A stretch of 37,905 nt of DNA from Methanosarcina sp. UBA293 (GTDB lineage Archaea; Halobacteriota; Methanosarcinia; Methanosarcinales; Methanosarcinaceae), in assembly GCA_002499445.1 (NCBI GenBank), contig DALS01000018.1, forward strand, positions 1 through 37,905, given 5' to 3'. The notes beneath the pieces are model-generated. The model saw only the letters and a program-made list of their open reading frames with translations, searched no databases and had not been told where the DNA came from. The number at the start of each line of letters is the position of its first letter. The stretch's first letter is position 1. The position numbers were made by a program, and so were the translations under genes. Positions 34,541-37,905 of the stretch are shown here, in pieces.

Positions 34541-35464
34541 TTATTTCTCATACCTCAGTACATCATCAATCGTATTAACATATTCGACATCGATTCCCAC
34601 ATTTTTCTCTATATACTTCTCAGTATCTACTACTTCAGGCTTCCTCTCAATAAGAGTAAAGCCTCCTACCTTCCTTTCTACATATTTGTATGTAACAAGT
34701 TCACTGTTTGCTTCAGGGACAAGGAAAAGGGTCTTGCCTCCGGCTTTTACTGCCTGCGCTTTTTCTACTACCCCGCCTATGGGACCGATATTGCCTTCAT
34801 TGTCAATTGTGCCTGTGAGGGTTATACTGTCATTCAGCCTGACACTGTTATCAATGGCTGAAATTGTAAGCAGAGTCATTAGAGCTCCTGCACTGGGCCC
34901 ATCAACCCCTGGAGCCTCATCTGGAGCAGAAATGCTAAAAATAATATCACTGCCTGACAGTTGCTTTTCAGTTTTGTTTTCAGCCACGAAAGCTGCAGTG
35001 TTTGCAGCATCCTGGAAGATCACGCCCATCAGAGGGGTTGTCTGGACAAGTATGCGGCCTTTTCCAGGCCTGATCTCAACTGAGAGATTGAGCAAAGCTC
35101 CCTGCTCAGAAACGTTTTCCACAACAAAGGGGCCTGACCTCTCAAGTTCGATTTTTTGGAATACCGCAGGTCCCTGAAGGGTAGCAAAACCTTCAATCCC
35201 TGCAGGACACATTTGAGAGTTACTTTCAAGCTCAAAAACTCTCTTACGGTAGGATTCTAACTGAGAAGCATAAGACTGAAGTGACTTATTATCCTGATTA
35301 ATCCGTGTCTTGTAGTTTTCATTTTCCTTTTCAAGGGTGTTTATGCGAGCCTGCATTTCCTGAACCTGTTCTTCTTCAAAGGATGGCTGCTCTTCAAGCA
35401 GGACAAAGTAAGCGTTTGCAACAAGCGAAATAATAAGTAAAAAAACAAGGGATTTAGATTTCAT
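34541..35464 (-). CDS. Membrane-anchored Lon-like (S16) protease without ATPase domain
   Basis: A 307-residue protein of the archaeal Lon-related serine protease group (COG1750 type). Residues 1-25 form a signal anchor. Residues 30-85 form a coiled coil (EEEQVQEMQARINTLEKENE). The protease domain follows, with the Ser-Lys dyad: Ser191 in DGPSAGALM and Lys235 in GGVVEKAQAV. The segments TGTIDNEGNIGPIGG and FLVPEANS are typical of S16 domains. There is no AAA+ domain, so unfolding would need a partner or unfolded substrates outside the membrane. I take ATG 35464; GTG 35476 is an alternative. The neighbouring Trypco1-type gene lies 133 bp upstream on the same strand. Confidence 0.88.
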   Translation of the reverse strand: MKSKSLVFLLIISLVANAYFVLLEEQPSFEEEQVQEMQARINTLEKENENYKTRINQDNKSLQSYASQLESYRKRVFELESNSQMCPAGIEGFATLQGPAVFQKIELERSGPFVVENVSEQGALLNLSVEIRPGKGRILVQTTPLMGVIFQDAANTAAFVAENKTEKQLSGSDIIFSISAPDEAPGVDGPSAGALMTLLTISAIDNSVRLNDSITLTGTIDNEGNIGPIGGVVEKAQAVKAGGKTLFLVPEANSELVTYKYVERKVGGFTLIERKPEVVDTEKYIEKNVGIDVEYVNTIDDVLRYEK

Positions 35465-35486
35465 ATCATCTACCACTTCTAATTTG

Positions 35487-35534
35487 CCTCAGATCATACT
35501 TACCTCAGATCATACTTGCCTCAGATCATACTTA
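35487..35534. repeat. 16-bp tandem repeat, three copies
   Basis: CCTCAGATCATACTT(A/G) occurs three times without gaps, 23 bp upstream of the Lon-like protease start. The position, in the presumed leader or promoter, makes a regulatory role possible, but slippage alone explains it. Confidence 0.9.
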
Positions 35535-35597
35535 TTTCTTCACTCTGGAACCACAGAAGAAAAACTGTAAGAGGCATTTATAAACAAGGATTCAATC

Positions 35598-35984
35598 TTA
35601 ACCTTCAGGAAGGTTCTTTTCAGTTTCCTCTTTATCCTTCCACATTAGCGTTACTTTCAGATTTTTCTCCTTTTCCGATTTAGCTATAACTGCTCTCCCA
35701 TTCATAGTTAAGAGCAAGTTGAAAGTCAGCTCCACCTGAGACGGCCTAAACTCAGCAGGAGTTTCCTCTATATTGTCTACAACTTTTTTAGAGATTTCCC
35801 TAATCATAAGCATTGCATTATCAACCGATTCTGTAGATTTCTCTTCCAGGGCTTTTGTAGACACAAGTGTAAATTTTTTTATTGTACCAGGAGCGTGCCC
35901 AAGTTCAGCTAAAATACACCCTGCTTTTAAGGCACTCCTGCCAGAGTTATCGATAATTTCTTCGTCAACAGCAGCTTTATCCAG
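35598..35984 (-). CDS. Trypco1-type domain protein, CTG start proposed
   Basis: A 128-residue soluble protein. The C-terminal two thirds match the trypsin-co-occurring domain 1 pattern: a helix ESVDNAMLMIREISKKVVDN, then PSQVELTFNLLLTMNGRAVI with the short AKSEKEKNLKVTLMWK end. Family members usually show EVEVEFG...GAVIAKAG...FKVTL.W there. The first 45 residues do not match the usual N-terminal strands. The frame opens after a TAA just before 35987; CTG 35984 lies 6 nt after GGGGGGT (35996-35990). GTG 35864 would give an 88-residue version but has no ribosome site. The gene lies directly upstream of the Lon-like protease on the same strand. Confidence 0.7.
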   Translation of the reverse strand: MDKAAVDEEIIDNSGRSALKAGCILAELGHAPGTIKKFTLVSTKALEEKSTESVDNAMLMIREISKKVVDNIEETPAEFRPSQVELTFNLLLTMNGRAVIAKSEKEKNLKVTLMWKDKEETEKNLPEG

Positions 35985-36168
35985 AAATTACCCCCCTATA
36001 GGCGATATGGGCGCGCAACGCAGAAAAAGAGAATGCGGCCCTGAATAAGAATGGATTTAATGTAATGAAAATAGTATATATTTGGATAAATAATTATTGA
36101 CGTTTTAAGGATTCGGATTAAAGAAGTTTATAATTAAACATAAAGATGTTTATCACTTAAACGTCTTA

Positions 36169-37590
36169 TTAACTTTCTTCGGCTTCTTTTATATTTGGTC
36201 CTTCTTTGGTATCCTGAACAATATATCCCAGAGATTTTATGTTTTCTCGGATAGCGTCCGAAGTTGTCCAGTCTTTCTTTTTTCTAGCGGTTTCACGTTC
36301 TTCAACCAATCTTATTACTTCATTGGGAATTTCCTTTTTCCCGGATTCGGCAAAAAGGCCCAGAACATCCGAAAACTTCCTGTAAAAGGAATGGAATTTC
36401 TCAAGTACCTGCCGATTTTTCCCGGACTTAAGGTATTTATTAGCTGTACGGGAAAGCTCCTTAAAAACTGTAATGGCTTTTGGGGTATTGAAATCGTCCT
36501 CAAGAGCTTCTCTGAACTGAGTTTCAAGCTCAGGAAGGATTTTAAGCACTTCGCTATCTTCGGGATAAGTTGTATCTTCTGCGCTTGCCAGAGCGAACTC
36601 AAGATTCTCAAGCGTTTCTTTAAGCCTCAAATAATTATTTTTTGCATTTTCTGCAAAGGAATCGGAGTAATCTAATTTTTTACGGTAATGAACTGAGAGA
36701 AACATAAAGCGTACAACTTCTCCACTGTATTTATCAACAATTTCAGGGAGTGTGAAGACGTTTCCTTTGGACTTGCTCATCTTCTCTCCTTCGACTATGA
36801 GGTGTTCTCCGTGAATCCAGTTGCATGCAAACGGTTTTCCAGTTGCCCCTTCTGATTGGGCAATCTCGTTTTCATGATGAGGGAAAATAAGGTCTATTCC
36901 TCCCAGATGCATATCCAGAGTTGGACCAAAATAATTCATAGCCATTACCGAACATTCGATATGCCAGCCTGGACGAACTTTTCCCCACTGGCTCTCATAG
37001 TAAATTCCTCTTTCAATTTCTTCTGGGGTTGAAGCTTTCAGGAGAGCAAAATCACGAGGATTATCTTTGTCGTATTCATCTACGTCCACTGATACGCCAA
37101 TTATAATATTATCAAAATCAAGCTTCGAGAGTTTGCCATAATCAGGAAACGCTGAAATTCTGTAATAGACCGACCCGCCTTTTTCGTAAGCCAGTCCCTT
37201 ATCTATCAGCTTTTGTGCAAGCTCAATCATGCTGTCAACATTTTCCGTAGCTCTCGGGTATACTGAAGCTCTTTTTATATTCAGCATCTCAAGTCCTTTA
37301 AAGAACTCTGCCGTATATTTATCCGTAAAATCCTTAAGAGACATTCCGGCTGCTTTTGAATCTCTGATAGTTTTGTCATCTATATCAGTGATGTTCATTA
37401 CAAGCTTTACTTTATACCCAAGATATTCGAGAGTTCTCACAATATTATCCGTCATCAGGAAAGTGCGATAATTGCCTATATGCGGCATACTATAAACCGT
37501 AGGCCCGCAGGCGTAAATCGAGACTTCACCTTCCTTTAAGGGTTTGAAAACCTCTTTCTTTCTTGTAAGGGTGTTGTAAACTTGGAGCAT
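36169..37590 (-). CDS. cysS: Cysteinyl-tRNA synthetase
   Basis: A 473-residue class I CysRS. The HIGH motif is HIGN in YSMPHIGNYRTF, and KMSKS is in EGEKMSKSKGNV. Zinc ligands are Cys28 in YACGPTVYS, the Cys in WHIECSVMAM, and FPHHENE. The C-terminal helical domain with VEERETARKKKDW is the usual anticodon-binding end. It attaches cysteine to tRNA-Cys; some methanogens also use the SepRS/SepCysS route, which is not in this window. The ATG is at the family start (LQVYNTLTRKKE). The 300 bp upstream hold hairpin-forming repeats and no supported gene. Confidence 0.95.
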   Translation of the reverse strand: MLQVYNTLTRKKEVFKPLKEGEVSIYACGPTVYSMPHIGNYRTFLMTDNIVRTLEYLGYKVKLVMNITDIDDKTIRDSKAAGMSLKDFTDKYTAEFFKGLEMLNIKRASVYPRATENVDSMIELAQKLIDKGLAYEKGGSVYYRISAFPDYGKLSKLDFDNIIIGVSVDVDEYDKDNPRDFALLKASTPEEIERGIYYESQWGKVRPGWHIECSVMAMNYFGPTLDMHLGGIDLIFPHHENEIAQSEGATGKPFACNWIHGEHLIVEGEKMSKSKGNVFTLPEIVDKYSGEVVRFMFLSVHYRKKLDYSDSFAENAKNNYLRLKETLENLEFALASAEDTTYPEDSEVLKILPELETQFREALEDDFNTPKAITVFKELSRTANKYLKSGKNRQVLEKFHSFYRKFSDVLGLFAESGKKEIPNEVIRLVEERETARKKKDWTTSDAIRENIKSLGYIVQDTKEGPNIKEAEES

Positions 37591-37736
37591 CCGGAATCCC
37601 CTCTTGAAATTTAAGTACCTGAAAAACTGATAAAACAGTATTAAGTTTCTTTAGGTATATTCAAGTTTAATTTCAAAATTATTAAAATCCACTTATCATT
37701 ACCTAATTGATCAGAGATGCTTTATTACTTTCGCCA

Positions 37737-37833
37737 CAAACTTTTTCAAAAAACGCTTGCTCACAAACTTTTTCAAAAAAAGTTTGATCAAAAACGCAAA
37801 CCTTTTCAAAAAAGGCTTGACCGAAAATTCCTG
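37737..37833. repeat. Imperfect 27-37 bp hairpin repeats, three copies
   Basis: Three units start with CAAAC(T/C)TTTTCAAAAAA at 37737, 37764 and 37797. The second can fold as AAACTTTTT / AAAAAGTTT, the third as CCTTTT / AAAAGG. They lie upstream of CysRS on its strand, towards the window edge, and resemble dispersed intergenic repeat units. Confidence 0.75.
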
Positions 37834-37905
37834 CTTGATCTAAAACCATGACGACGGCGTGATCAACCGGCGCAACGGTTGCGGCCCAACGGTTGCAGTA
37901 CAGCG

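Overview
The window looks like a chromosomal stretch from a methanogenic archaeon of the Methanosarcina group. The reasons are an MtaA-type methylcobamide:coenzyme M methyltransferase, a secreted NosD-type beta-helix protein with a paired FW(A/E)KP / calcium-loop module, an archaeal membrane-anchored Lon-like (S16) protease, an archaeal THEP1-type NTPase, an SbcD-related COG1407 phosphoesterase, long AT-rich intergenic DNA, TATA-like box A elements and GGAGG-type ribosome binding sites. The species cannot be fixed from the sequence alone. No rRNA, tRNA, CRISPR array, intact insertion sequence or integrase was seen.

Layout. 0-5 kb: UbiA-type prenyltransferase (-), an acidic repeat lipoprotein (-), an IMPACT/YigZ protein with no ATG/GTG/TTG start (+), an EamA transporter (+, probably leaderless) and a stand-alone MtaA-like methyltransferase (-). 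5-9.2 kb: a 7TM-PAS histidine kinase (-), an orphan TaqI-type DNA-specificity domain protein (-), a 27-bp tandem repeat holding a broken mini-ORF, and a GNAT acetyltransferase (+). 9.4-12 kb: an 862-residue secreted beta-helix protein (-). 12-14 kb: a gene-poor stretch with remnants, then an MDR-type NAD(P)H:quinone oxidoreductase (+). 14.2-16 kb: a small module of two winged-helix proteins and a DUF3467-like protein, bracketed by perfect 64-bp direct repeats. 16-20 kb: a membrane protein and an Lhr-type helicase. 20.1-26.6 kb: a six-gene oligopeptide/nickel-type ABC importer operon, noticeably richer in G+C than its neighbours. 26.8-31.2 kb: THEP1-type NTPase, a membrane protein, about 1 kb of AT-rich non-coding DNA, then a broken secreted protein with a caspase-like His-Gly/Cys pattern and its intact downstream partner. 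31.4-37.6 kb: class II LysRS, COG1407 phosphoesterase, Lon-like protease, a Trypco1-domain protein and CysRS, all on the minus strand.

What stands out. (1) Four reading frames (IMPACT, quinone oxidoreductase, ABC permease DppC, Trypco1 protein) are best explained by CTG initiation, each CTG lying 4-8 nt downstream of a purine-rich ribosome binding site. (2) The repeat-bracketed winged-helix/DUF3467 module carries a perfect dyad over its predicted promoter and looks like a discrete, self-regulated unit. (3) A Trypco1-domain gene lies directly upstream of a Lon-like membrane protease; this family was named for co-occurring with trypsin-like proteases, so a different protease neighbour is worth testing. 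(4) A secreted clan CD-like hydrolase gene has been split by a 16-bp tandem duplication plus a second indel. (5) Short tandem duplications of 14-27 bp recur throughout the window.
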